Origin: Halichondria panicea
Taxonomy: Eukaryota > Porifera > Demospongiae > Suberitida > Halichondriidae
Direction: 5' to 3'
Assembly: GCF_963675165.1 (NCBI RefSeq)
Contig: NC_087383.1
Location: forward strand, 744,001-808,000
DNA length: 64,000 nt
Of this stretch, positions 10,058 through 20,492 are shown piece after piece. The position numbers and the translations under genes are program-made. Positions within the stretch are counted from its first letter, which is position 1. Every line of letters starts with the position of its first letter. A model generated the notes under the pieces. The model saw only the letters and a list, made by a program, of their open reading frames with translations, ran no database searches and had not been told where the DNA came from.

Positions 10058-11485
10058 ATGAATTTGGAAATGTCAACAAAAGCAAAGTTTGACGACACCA
10101 GTGAGAATTTCAATGCTACGACAAACAAAAAGCGAGTGGCCGTGGCCCACCGTCTTGAAAAATTCGGAGACAACTCTTCCTTCAGTGCTGCAGTGTACGA
10201 GTTTAAGAGCAAGTCAATTGTCAAGCGTCTTCTTTGGGGAATGATTGTAGCTTTAGCAATTGCAGGGTTTTGTTACATCACTGCTCAGAGTATCAACATG
10301 CTGATCGAAGAGCCGATATCTACCTCTATTACTGAAATGAGGCAGAGGGAGTTGGAGTTTCCTGCTGTGACTGTGTGCAGTCTGAGTTTCCTTAACGCAA
10401 CTGTCCTAAAAGATTTCTCGAATGGCCAGTACAATAACGGACTCTTAGTCAATCGATTAGTAGAAATGTTTGATTACGCTCAACCTCCAAATGTGCCTCC
10501 ATTGACAGAATGCATTTCAATTGCGAATGAGATAACCAGCAACACTGGTTTTGACATCGGCTTCGGAAATCTTGTTTTGGATCTTGCAAAAAATGATCCT
10601 ATCGGCTTAATCGAACAATGTTTTTTTGAAGGAGATGATTGCACTAACGACTTAGAAATAGTTAACACAATAAGTGGTGTCTGCTTTACGTTCAATGGGC
10701 CAAATAAAACTGCAAAGCCTCTTAATGTCCAAGGGACAGGTGTGTTGCAAGGTCTTCGGCTTCAAATCCGAAAAGGAGATCAAGAATTTAGCCTGAATAA
10801 TAACTATGGTTTCAAGGTCATTGTTCACAATCGTGATGAGCCACCGAGACCAGAAAGCGAAGGGGTGGTGGTTGGACTCGGAAATACCCTTAATGTTGGA
10901 ATGAAGCAGGTGACTTCAGCTGACAAAACACAATTTTACTCCGGCCAAGATTGTGTAACAAATTTAGATAATCCCTCTAACAACTTAACATTTTCAGAAT
11001 ACTCATCGTACTCTCATTCTCTTTGCTTGAACGATTGCTTTTTTACGCATATTGCAAACAAATGCCAATGTGTGGAAAGAGAATTTTACACACCCGTTCG
11101 GAGTCCTTACACTGAAATGAGGGATTGTGGTTCAACAGACATATGCTGTGAAGTCTACACATTTCGGACATTAAAAAACAACTGCAACTGCCCACTGAAG
11201 TGTGAAGTAGTTGATCGTACTCTCACAACAAGCAGTGCAACCAACCAATTTTCTGAGGTCGGTATAAATGTCTACTACGAGAGCCTTGTAACTGAAGTAC
11301 GTGTGACAACAGATTCGTACACTCCTTGGAGCCTGATCTCTGATATTGGAGGCAACACAGGACTGTTCCTGGGCTTCACGCTACTGACGATAGGGGAAGT
11401 GCTACTGTTGGTGCTTGGATTGTTCAGTGACTGCTGCTGCTCCTCTTGCAAGAAAAGATCAAAGAAAAGCTGGAACATATTCTGA
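10058..11485 (+). CDS. DEG/ENaC-family sodium channel subunit, array copy 3
   Basis: Third copy encoding the same 475-aa channel protein as those at 316 and 5187. It is followed by the same AT-rich 3' flank with a short (TA)n run. It lies in the part of unit 3 that is still homogenised with units 1 and 2. Confidence 0.93.
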   Translation: MNLEMSTKAKFDDTSENFNATTNKKRVAVAHRLEKFGDNSSFSAAVYEFKSKSIVKRLLWGMIVALAIAGFCYITAQSINMLIEEPISTSITEMRQRELEFPAVTVCSLSFLNATVLKDFSNGQYNNGLLVNRLVEMFDYAQPPNVPPLTECISIANEITSNTGFDIGFGNLVLDLAKNDPIGLIEQCFFEGDDCTNDLEIVNTISGVCFTFNGPNKTAKPLNVQGTGVLQGLRLQIRKGDQEFSLNNNYGFKVIVHNRDEPPRPESEGVVVGLGNTLNVGMKQVTSADKTQFYSGQDCVTNLDNPSNNLTFSEYSSYSHSLCLNDCFFTHIANKCQCVEREFYTPVRSPYTEMRDCGSTDICCEVYTFRTLKNNCNCPLKCEVVDRTLTTSSATNQFSEVGINVYYESLVTEVRVTTDSYTPWSLISDIGGNTGLFLGFTLLTIGEVLLLVLGLFSDCCCSSCKKRSKKSWNIF

Positions 11486-11632
11486 ATTGACATGCAGTCT
11501 GAGAGACTTGACTCATTATCGTAATTATATATATATATAGCTTCCACAATAGTTATTTTAGTATACACGAACCCATATAGCTGCATGTAGCCATCTTAAT
11601 ACTGTTATTTCCTTTCATGCTCTGATTAATTT

Positions 11633-11741
11633 TTGCTGAACGGTGAGTGAAGACTTGTCTCTTTTATAAGTAATGGAGTAACTAGTCCATCAATCCGTAT
11701 ACGAGAGTTGGAATTCGTAGAAACTGCAATTGCCACTTTCC
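11633..11741 (-). promoter_or_regulatory. Inverted DEG/ENaC promoter segment, unit 3
   Basis: Same flipped 109-bp promoter block; minus-strand TATAAAAG at 11661-11668. Confidence 0.8.
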
Positions 11742-12517
11742 AAAGAAATTCACCAGACAACAATGGATTTGGAAATAGGGGTTGGTAGATTATGCTCGAG
11801 ATATTGCCTATTATGCTATTTTTTATGCTCAAGTTAACAGCCTATTATTCTTTTCAAATTGCGTATTATTCTTTTTGAATTGCCTATTATTCCCACATTA
11901 TTCCCTCCAAAGCACAACATAGACCCCATGTCGTCGCACAAGTAACATCAAACTACCTATTATTCTCATAATTGTTATAAAGGTGCCTATTATGCCAGCA
12001 TAATTCTCACCCAAAAAATGTTCTTATTATGCTCAAAATTATGCCAGCATAATCTACCAACCCCTATTTGGAAATGTCAACAATTACAAAGTCAACTATG
12101 AAGCTTTAATAGCTGGAGCTGGACGACGCCCGTGAGAATGTCGACGCCGCTAGGACGAACAAAGATCAGGCGGTTCACCCTCTTAAAAAGTTTGGAGGCA
12201 ACTCTTCTCTCAGTGCAGTGTGTACGAGTTCAAGAGCAAGTCAATTGTCAAGTGTCTTCTTTGGGGGTTGATTGTAATTTCAGCAATTGCAGGGTTTTGT
12301 TACATCACTGCTATAAGAGTATCATTGATAAGCCGATATTTACCTCCATTACTGCAGAGGGAGTTGGAGTTTCCTGCTGTGACTGTGTGCAGTCTGAGTT
12401 TCCTTGATACGACAGTCTTAAAAGATTTCTCGAATGATCAGTACAGAGTTAGTCACTGATCGATTCGAAGCAATGTTTGCTTACAGTCAACCTGTGTGCT
12501 GCAGAGAACTGCATGCA
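11742..12517 (+). pseudogene. Decayed DEG/ENaC paralogue, unit 3
   Basis: Same deletions and truncation as in units 1 and 2. Open segments are shorter than 95 codons in any frame. Confidence 0.88.
11776..12066. mobile_element. hAT-like MITE, unit 3
   Basis: Same element, same insertion point, same 8-bp target duplication as in units 1 and 2. Confidence 0.88.
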
Positions 12518-14343
12518 ATCTCTAGGTCTTGGTCACATCCATTTGTTTAATGGGTTATATACGTTACATGTTGCTATAACCAACATTACTGTAATAGGAT
12601 ATACCACCTACAACTGGACTGGCTGTGACAGGATGATGGAGAAGAAAGAAGAGGAAATTCCCAGTCATGTGATCCCCAAACACTGAATATTGGAATTCTT
12701 GAAGTACGATCACCAATTATAATTATTTTAATTGACACATGCTGAGCAAGAGAGGAAATTCCCAGTCATGTGATCCCGAACACTGAAGCTGAACCAGTTC
12801 AGTGGATTGACTGTAACAGGATGATGGAGAAGAAAGAGAGTAAATTCCCAGTCATGTTGATCCCCAAACACTGGATTCTAAAGTACGATCACCAAATACA
12901 TATTTAATAACTTTGGGATAGGGAGAGGTTCACCAAGAATCTTCTTTAAATATATGATTATTTGCATGAAAAAAAAAGATGCCAAGCTATATAATTAAAC
13001 CAGCCGAGCAGGTGGCCATCCTGGAAGTATGTGGGCCAAGGGCATGCGGGGGTTGGGAAAGGCCCACCAGGCCTCCCCGAGGACGGCCATGAAGAAGACA
13101 GTTATTGTGGATGAGACATCAGAAGTTCGAGTAGTGCAAGATTTATAGCCTCTGATTTGAAAAGCCTCTGCTCAAAAGTTATAATATTATAGAGAAAAAA
13201 GCAGTATACACACAAAATACTGTTTATACACACAAAATACAGTTTGCATGAAAAAAATTATGAAAATGTAAGCTGTTCTCCTGGAAGAAAACAGTCGTAT
13301 TATGGGAGTGAAGTATTCACGCTAGATTTCCATGCGGAGGATCATATTGGTTGTGATTTGTAGTTGTGAATGCTTACGTAGCATTATAATACGAAATAAA
13401 TTGGTTATTGAAGCTTATTAATTGGCTTTGACAATTACGACAATTATGCATGCTGCACATAACTTATCTATGCATGCACAAGCAGGCCAATTATCAATTG
13501 CGGGATACACACACAAGCAATAATTATGCTTTCCAACGATCACACCCAGCCATTGGGTCTAACGATTTATTGTTTCAGGCAACTATTATGTCTGCGTGGA
13601 AGGTCTTACGGAGCCTTGCTATAGTCTGAGATGCGGGTATAGAATAAAGAAGACAGCCGAGCAAGTCGCTTTCCTCGAGAAGATGTGGGTCAAGGGCATG
13701 TGGGGATGGGGAAAGGCCCACCAGGCCTCTCTGAGGACAGCTATGAAGGAAACAGTTAATTAATAATTGAAAATAATTATAAAGTGTAGTTGTTTCTTCT
13801 CATAACAGACTCTGATGTCCATGCTTCTGTATCCCGCAATTGTACTGGCTAAGATAGACGGTTTTAGTTATAGAAGGGGAACGAGGTGTCGTACTTGGAA
13901 GGGAAAGCACTGAATAGGCGACACAATGATCTACCATGCATTCGACTATTTGAAAATGTAAAGATCTAATTTAATACAAGTAATGATGCTGTTCCCCCAA
14001 ACAGTGGATATTCGGGATTTCTGATATATTTTTTGAAGTGATCGGCCAATTATAATTATATACTAATTCAAGTCATGTGATCCCGAACACTGGAGCTGGA
14101 TTGGCTGTGACAGGATGATGGAGAAGAAAGAGTAAATTCCCAGTCATGTGATCTTCAGAAATCCCGTTTAATGAATATCCAGTATTTTCTGAAGTGTGAT
14201 CGGCCAATTATAATTATATACTAATTCACAGAGCAGGAGAGGAAATTCCCAGTCATGTGATCCCGAACATTGGAGATTTATGTAATAATTTGCACACTCA
14301 CCTGTAAAGTTTGTGTGCTGCAGAGAACTGCAATCTCTTGGTC
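12518..14343. other. Non-coding spacer of array unit 3
   Basis: Same repeat content as the spacers at 2776 and 7647 but carrying most of the unit 3-specific substitutions. No intact gene. Confidence 0.7.
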
Positions 14344-14929
14344 ACATACTGTACACAATAGGTAGAGACATTACTGCTAGAGGGCGGGTTGTTTGTGAAA
14401 CAATATTGCCAAAGAACATGGCCTCTATTTCAGAGCGCCCTCGAAATCAGCTCTCTACATTCCTCGTGACTTTGGCCCATGGCTAATGTGCGCATGCGTA
14501 GAATGGTGCGAGGGCATTCTGGGCGGCACACGTTGCTATGCTGTTAATTCTTAGAATCGCTGCTTTATTCATAGCTACTATAAATTTATAGTATCTATGC
14601 TTTATTCATGCACGTATTCGGGGAGCTCCTTAGAGGCCACGAGCTTATAATATGTGCCAACCCTATCTGTAAACATTGCATGTTGTTGGTTCTCAGAATC
14701 ACTGCTGCTTTATTCATACACGGGGAGCACCTTGAGAGGCGAGCCTTGTTTTACCTGTAAGATTGATTGACCTGATACGTCTAGCAACAGCTTTTTCCTA
14801 GAAGGTTTGACATCAGAATGCGGTAAAATCTGTTTTTCTGCAGTAGATATAATTATAATAGACTAGTCTTCATTCATTCAGCCATAGATATTAAAGCATC
14901 CAGCAAAGAATTTCACCAGGCAACAAAAA

Positions 14930-16357
14930 ATGAATTTGGAAATGTCAACAAAAGCAAAGTTTGACGACACCAGTGAGAATTTCAATGCTACGACAAACAA
15001 AAAGCGAGTGGCCGTGGCCCACCGTCTTGAAAAATTCGGAGACAACTCTTCCTTCAGTGCTGCAGTGTACGAGTTTAAGAGCAAGTCAATTGTCAAGCGT
15101 CTTCTTTGGGGAATGATTGTAGCTTTAGCAATTGCAGGGTTTTGTTACATCACTGCTCAGAGTATCAACATGCTGATCGAAGAGCCGATATCTACCTCTA
15201 TTACTGAAATGAGGCAGAGGGAGTTGGAGTTTCCTGCTGTGACTGTGTGCAGTCTGAGTTTCCTTAACGCAACTGTCCTAAAAGATTTCTCGAATGGCCA
15301 GTACAATAACGGACTCTTAGTCAATCGATTAGTAGAAATGTTTGATTACGCTCAACCTCCAAATGTGCCTCCGTTGACAGAATGCATTTCAATTGCGAAT
15401 GAGATAACCAGCAACACTGGTTTTGACATCGGCTTCGGAAATCTTGTTTTGGATCTTGCAAAAAATGATCCTATCGGCTTAATCGAACAATGTTTTTTTG
15501 AAGGAGATGATTGCACTAACGACTTAGAAATAGTTAACACAATAAGTGGTGTCTGCTTTACGTTCAATGGGCCAAATAAAACTGCAAAGCCTCTTAATGT
15601 CCAAGGGACAGGTGTGTTGCAAGGTCTTCGGCTTCAAATCCGAAAAGGAGATCAAGAATTTAGCCTGAATAATAACTATGGTTTCAAGGTCATTGTTCAC
15701 AATCGTGATGAGCCACCGAGACCAGAAAGCGAAGGGGTGGTGGTTGGACTCGGAAATACCCTTAATGTTGGAATGAAGCAGGTGACTTCAGCTGACAAAA
15801 CACAATTTTACTCCGGCCAAGATTGTGTAACAAATTTAGATAATCCCTCTAACAACTTAACATTTTCAGAATACTCATCGTACTCTCATTCTCTTTGCTT
15901 GAACGATTGCTTTTTTACGCATATTGCAAACAAATGCCAATGTGTGGAAAGAGAATTTTACACACCCGTTCGGAGTCCTTACACTGAAATGAGGGATTGT
16001 GGTTCAACAGACATATGCTGTGAAGTCTACACATTTCGGACATTAAAAAACAACTGCAACTGCCCACTGAAGTGTGAAGTAGTTGATCGTACTCTCACAA
16101 CAAGCAGTGCAACCAACCAATTTTCTGAGGTCGGTATAAATGTCTACTACGAGAGCCTTGTAACTGAAGTACGTGTGACAACAGATTCGTACACTCCTTG
16201 GAGCCTGGTCTCTGACATTGGAGGCAACACAGGACTGTTCCTGGGCTTCACGCTACTGACGATAGGGGAAGTGCTGCTGTTGGTGCTTGGATTGTTCAGT
16301 GACTGCTGCTGCTCCTCTTGCAAGAAAAGATCAAAGAAAAGCTGGAACATATTCTGA
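14930..16357 (+). CDS. DEG/ENaC-family sodium channel subunit, array copy 4
   Basis: A 475-aa channel identical to the other array copies except I-to-V just before the pre-TM2 SDIGG motif (SLVSDIGG). Several synonymous changes are also visible, such as CCG for CCA in the VPPLTEC segment and GACATT for GATATT in the SDIGG codons. The FPAVTVCS hallmark, extracellular cysteines, GFT filter triplet and CCCSSC tail are kept. Mostly synonymous change, with one conservative replacement, suggests the protein is under constraint. Confidence 0.93.
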   Translation: MNLEMSTKAKFDDTSENFNATTNKKRVAVAHRLEKFGDNSSFSAAVYEFKSKSIVKRLLWGMIVALAIAGFCYITAQSINMLIEEPISTSITEMRQRELEFPAVTVCSLSFLNATVLKDFSNGQYNNGLLVNRLVEMFDYAQPPNVPPLTECISIANEITSNTGFDIGFGNLVLDLAKNDPIGLIEQCFFEGDDCTNDLEIVNTISGVCFTFNGPNKTAKPLNVQGTGVLQGLRLQIRKGDQEFSLNNNYGFKVIVHNRDEPPRPESEGVVVGLGNTLNVGMKQVTSADKTQFYSGQDCVTNLDNPSNNLTFSEYSSYSHSLCLNDCFFTHIANKCQCVEREFYTPVRSPYTEMRDCGSTDICCEVYTFRTLKNNCNCPLKCEVVDRTLTTSSATNQFSEVGINVYYESLVTEVRVTTDSYTPWSLVSDIGGNTGLFLGFTLLTIGEVLLLVLGLFSDCCCSSCKKRSKKSWNIF

Positions 16358-16502
16358 ATTGACATGCAGTCTGAGAGACTTGACTCATTATCGTAATTAT
16401 ATATATATAGCTTCCACAATAGTTATTTTAGTATACACGAACCCATATAGCTGCATGTAGCCATCTTAATACTGTTATTTCCTTTCATGCTCTGATTAAT
16501 TT

Positions 16503-16611
16503 TTGCTGAATGGTGAGTGAAGACTTGTCTCTTTTATAAGTAATGGAGTAACTAGTCCATCAATCCGTATACGAGAGTTGGAATTCGTAGAAACTGCAAT
16601 TGCCACTTTCC
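16503..16611 (-). promoter_or_regulatory. Inverted DEG/ENaC promoter segment, unit 4
   Basis: The same promoter flip with minus-strand TATAAAAG at 16531-16538. Its presence here dates the inversion before the split of unit 4 from units 1-3. Confidence 0.8.
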
Positions 16612-17440
16612 AAAGAAATTCACCAGACAACAATGGATTTGGAAATAGGGGTTGGTAGATTATGCTCGAGATATTACCTATTATGCTATTCTTTTATGCT
16701 CAAGTTAACAGCCTATTATTCTTTTCAAATTGCATATTATTCTTTTTGAAGTGCCTATTATTCCCACATTATTCCCTCCAAAGCACAACATAGACCCCAT
16801 GTCGTCGCACAAGTAACATCAAACTACCTATTATTCTCATAATTGTTATAAAGGTGCCTATTATGCCAGCATAATTCTCACCCAAAAAATGTTCTTATTA
16901 TGCTCAAAATTATGCCAGCATAATCTACCAACCCCTATTTGGAAATGTCAACAATTACAAAGTCAACTACTAAGCTTTAATAGCTGGAGCTGGACGACGC
17001 CCGTGAGAATGTCAACGCCGCTAGGACGAACAAAGATCAGGCGGTTCACCCTCTTAAAAAGTTTGGAGGCAACTCTTCTCTCAGTGCAGTGTGTACGAGT
17101 TCAAGAGCAAGTCAATTATCAAGCGTCTTCTTTGGGGATTGATTGTAATTTCAGCAATTGCAGGGTTTTGTTACATCACTGCTCAGAGTATCAACATGCT
17201 GATCGAAGAGCCGATATCTACCTCCTTTACTGCAATGAGGAAAAGGGAGTTGGAGTTTCCTCCTGTGACCGTGTGCAGTTTGAGTTTCCTTGATACGACA
17301 GTCTTAAAATATTTCTCGAATGATCAGTACAATAAAGGAGAGTTAGTCAATCGATTCGAAGCAATGTTTGCTTACAATCAACCTGTGTGCTGCAGAGAAC
17401 TGCAATCTCTATATAGGTCTTGGTCACATCAGGAGTCGAG
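16612..17440 (+). pseudogene. Decayed DEG/ENaC paralogue, unit 4 (less eroded)
   Basis: Same MITE interruption as in the other units, but the segment from YEFKSKSIIKRLLWG through TM1, QSINMLIEEP and the FPPVTVCSLSF hallmark to LVNRFEAMFAYNQP is still open (from about 17091). The TM1-flanking deletions of units 1-3 are absent, so this is closest to the ancestral relic. Coding homology ends at the same place, just after MFAYNQP, so the C-terminal two-thirds was lost before amplification. Confidence 0.87.
16646..16937. mobile_element. hAT-like MITE, unit 4
   Basis: A 292-bp version of the same insertion with a few private changes (for example ATATTACC for ATATTGCC). Same TAGGGGTTGG termini and TTTGGAAA duplication. 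Confidence 0.87.
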
Positions 17441-18036
17441 TGAATTCATGCACTCCTAGATCCTAGGTATAGAGAAGACATTACTGCTAGAGGGCAGCCT
17501 GTTTTAGTGTTTTGCGAACTACACCATTCCAGACTGCCCTTGATTGCATTACATGCATGCTGTAGTGGTGCCCGTGATTCTCTAATCTCAGAATCACTGC
17601 ATGTTATAATTATGAGGAAATCATCAAGGAAGCATCTTTGAAATATGAGGGAAACCAAAATAGCTGTGAACACAGAGAACTTATGTGGCTGGGGGTAGTT
17701 AATCAGTTAAAGAAATGTGTGCTATTTGGTACAGTACAGCCAGTCCAATTACATATTAATCACACCACATCAAACCAAAGGTGAATCCTTTCCCTAGAGG
17801 AAACATAGGGTATGCATTAACTGAAGACTGTTGCATGCAGGGTCTACTAAGATATTACTATGTTAATTCAGAATTAAGGAATTCCTCAGCTATGACCTGA
17901 TGCCACTTAGCCATACAATGGATACTTGCAAGTTTAGTGGGGAAGTTTTCCCGTGAAGATTGCGGAAAGCAGTACTTGAAGTTTCTGCTCTCATATGGAT
18001 TAACAGATTGGTTGATTACTACAAGCTCCACTTGCT
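17441..18036. other. Intergenic region upstream of the 486-aa channel gene
   Basis: No gene seen. It includes TAGAGGGCAGCCTG near 17489 and CAGACTGCCCTTG near 17530, a loose inverted pair. The last roughly 150 bp resembles the promoter region of the paralogue at 20493 (GTGAAGATTG, GGATTAACAGATTGGTTG). Confidence 0.5.
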
Positions 18037-18044
18037 TATAAAAG
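18037..18044 (+). promoter_or_regulatory. TATA box of the 486-aa channel gene
   Basis: TATAAAAG lies 51 bases before the ATG and is followed by the conserved CTTCACTCACCGTTCAGCAAAGAA leader core. The same arrangement precedes the paralogue at 20493. Confidence 0.65.
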
Positions 18045-18094
18045 AAACAAATCTTCACTCACCGTTCAGCAAAGAATCTTATCAGACAACAAAA

Positions 18095-19555
18095 ATGGAT
18101 TTGGAAATGTCAACAAAATCAACGTCTAAGCTTCAACAGCTGAACAACGCCAGTGAGAATGTCGACGCCGCAAGGACGAACAAAGAGCGGGCGGTCCACC
18201 GTCTTGACAAATTCGGAGACAACTCTTCCTTCAGTGCTGCAGTGTACGAGTTTAAGAGCAAGTCAATTATCAAGCGTCTTCTTTGGGGATTGATTGTAAT
18301 TTTAGCAATTGCAGGGTTTTGTTACATCACTGCTCAGAGTATCAACATGCTGATCGAAGAGCCGATATCTACCTCTATTACTGAAATGAGGCAGAGGGAG
18401 TTAGAGTTTCCTGCTGTGACCGTGTGCAGTCTGAGTTTCCTTGACACAACTGTCCTAAAAGATTTCTCGAATGAGCAGTACAATAACGAAGACTTAGCCA
18501 ATCGATTAGCAAATTTATTTGCTGCTGGTGGACCTCCAAATGTACCTCCGTTGACAGAATGCATTTCAATTGCGAATGAGATAACCAGCAACACTGGTTT
18601 TGACATCGGCTTTGGAAATCTTATTTTGGATGTTGCAAAAAATGATCCTATTGGCTTAATCGAACAGTGTTCTTTTCAAGGAAATAATTGCACTAACGAC
18701 TTAGAAATAGTTAACACAATAAGTGGTGTCTGCTTTACGTTCAATGGGCTGAAGAAAACTGCAAAGCCTCATAAGGTCCAAGGGACAGGTGTGCTGAACG
18801 GTCTTAGGCTTCAAATCCGAAACGGAGATCAAGAATTTAGCCTGAATAGTAACTATGGTTTCAATGTCATTGTTCACAATCGTGATGAGCCACCAAGACC
18901 AGAAAGTGAAGGCGTGGTGGTTGGACTCGGAAGCAGCCTCAATGTTGGAATGCAACAGGTGACTTCAGCCGTCAAAACACAATTTTACTCCGGCCAAGAT
19001 TGTGTAACAAATTTAGATAATCCCTCTAACAACTTAACATTCTCAGAATACTCATCGTACTCTCGCTCTCTTTGCTTGAACGATTGCTTTTATACGCACA
19101 TTGCGAATGAATGCCAATGTGTGGAGAAAAAATTTTACACACCTGTTCGGAGTCCTTACACTGAAATGAAGGATTGTGGTTCAACAGACATATGCTGTGA
19201 AGTCTACACATTTGAGACATTCAAAGACAGCTGCAACTGCCCACTGAAGTGTGAAACAATTGATCGTACTCTCACAACAAGCAGTGCAACACATTCATTG
19301 AATAATGGACCCAACGCTGGATCAATGGTCGGTATAAATGTCTACTACGAGAGCCTTGTAACTGAAGTACGTGAGACAACAGATTCGTACACTCCTTGGA
19401 GCCTGATCTCTGATATTGGAGGCAACACAGGACTGTTCCTGGGCTTCACTCTGCTGACGATGGGGGAGGTGCTGCTGTTGGTGCTTGGATTGTGCACTGA
19501 CTGCTGCTGCTTCTCTTGCAAGAAACGATGGAATCGTAAACAGCTGACAGTCTGA
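18095..19555 (+). CDS. DEG/ENaC-family sodium channel subunit, dispersed paralogue
   Basis: A 486-aa intact, intronless channel. The open frame runs about 45 codons further upstream, but the ATG at 18095 aligns with the starts of the other copies and follows the TATA/leader block, so it is chosen. Seen: MDLEMSTKSTS N-terminus, TM1 (GLIVILAIAGFCYITA), FPAVTVCSLSF, a Cys-rich ectodomain, SDIGGNTGLFLG and TM2. The filter triplet is again GFT, and the Cys-rich tail is CTDCCCFSCKKRWNRKQ. Relative to the array copies it has an 11-residue insert (SLNNGPNAGSM) before the VGINVYYESL segment, shared with the pseudogene at 20493. A similar role with different ligand sensitivity is possible but only inferred. 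Confidence 0.93.
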   Translation: MDLEMSTKSTSKLQQLNNASENVDAARTNKERAVHRLDKFGDNSSFSAAVYEFKSKSIIKRLLWGLIVILAIAGFCYITAQSINMLIEEPISTSITEMRQRELEFPAVTVCSLSFLDTTVLKDFSNEQYNNEDLANRLANLFAAGGPPNVPPLTECISIANEITSNTGFDIGFGNLILDVAKNDPIGLIEQCSFQGNNCTNDLEIVNTISGVCFTFNGLKKTAKPHKVQGTGVLNGLRLQIRNGDQEFSLNSNYGFNVIVHNRDEPPRPESEGVVVGLGSSLNVGMQQVTSAVKTQFYSGQDCVTNLDNPSNNLTFSEYSSYSRSLCLNDCFYTHIANECQCVEKKFYTPVRSPYTEMKDCGSTDICCEVYTFETFKDSCNCPLKCETIDRTLTTSSATHSLNNGPNAGSMVGINVYYESLVTEVRETTDSYTPWSLISDIGGNTGLFLGFTLLTMGEVLLLVLGLCTDCCCFSCKKRWNRKQLTV

Positions 19556-20437
19556 AAGACAAACAATAATCTGACTCATTATCATAATTATAGCTTACAA
19601 TAGTTTAGAACACGAGCCTATATATATAGCTGTATAGCCATCAAAAGATATTGATCTTCTACAATACTGTTATTTCCTTTTATGCTGTGAATATAATTGC
19701 ATTAGAACATGTCAGCAGTCATTAACTGTATCTATATAGTATAGACATGCATGATTGTCATATAATAGCTATATAGGATAATAATTATGTAATCAATCTA
19801 CATTGTACTCCATGGCATGCATGCATACCATATAATTATATCGGGTTTCAAATGTCAATTGCAAAATATTACTGATTGCATTTTTCTAACTATTGCGAAT
19901 TGCATGCAAAGTATGGGAAATTGCATGCGCGTTTCTTTCGATTGTGATTTATGCGAAAGCTCGAAAATTCGCAATCGAAAGAACATCGCATTCGAAACCA
20001 TGGAGATATACAGTTGGATTACAGTAGTTGAAAGAGGTTATAGTATACCTACGTTCCATACACGGCTACCCCCCCCCCCTCACTTACTATCATTATTAAT
20101 TTTGCTTCTTTGGTGATTCTCAGAATCGCATGTTATACACGAGGGAGAGATAGAATATCAAGGAAGAGGAAAAGTAAATAGCGGGGTAATTAACAAAACA
20201 TTCATGTGATATAGTACTACACAACAGGTGTGTCCTTTCACTAAAGAGGAAACATTGGATATGCATGCATATATATATACAGGGCCTACTAAGATATATT
20301 ACTGTGTTAATTATGACCTGGTGCCATTAATTTTAGCCACACATTTTTGGCAAAGTTTTCTCGTGAAGATTGTGGAAAGTGGCAATTGCACGAATTCCAG
20401 CTCTCGTACGGATTGATGGATTAGTTGCCTCACTGCT
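19556..20437. other. Intergenic region between two channel paralogues
   Basis: No gene seen. AT-rich with ATGCATGC words and a C9-C10 run near 20070. A short inverted pair (TTTCTTTCGATTGTGATT / GCAATCGAAAGAAC) lies at about 19931-19984. The final 100 bp is the promoter region of the next paralogue. Confidence 0.5.
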
Positions 20438-20445
20438 TATAAAAG
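20438..20445 (+). promoter_or_regulatory. TATA box of the channel pseudogene
   Basis: TATAAAAG at 48 bases before the ATG; this is the upright counterpart of the flipped promoter segments in the array. Confidence 0.6.
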
Positions 20446-20492
20446 AGACAAGTCTTCACTCACTGTTCAGCAAAGAAATTCACTAGACAACA

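Larger units (their letters stand above)
9743..14614. repeat. Tandem array unit 3 (4,872 bp)
   Basis: Third unit, one base longer because of an extra A in the poly-A run near 12968. Its left half matches units 1 and 2. From about 12.9 kb onward scattered substitutions appear (for example near 12915, 13391, 13441, 13739, 13925 and 14000), so divergence rises toward the fourth unit. Confidence 0.95.
14615..17440. repeat. Array unit 4, shorter and more diverged
   Basis: Starts in register with the other units but ends near 17440 after the decayed channel copy; the 1.8-kb spacer is absent. It carries private differences in the leader (CACCAGGCAAC for CACCAGACAAC), the gene and the MITE. It represents the older edge of the array. 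Confidence 0.88.

Noticed and set aside
17960-18094. N-terminal extension of the 486-aa channel by 45 residues
   Set aside because: The region contains the TATA box and leader shared with paralogues; the homologous start is the ATG at 18095.
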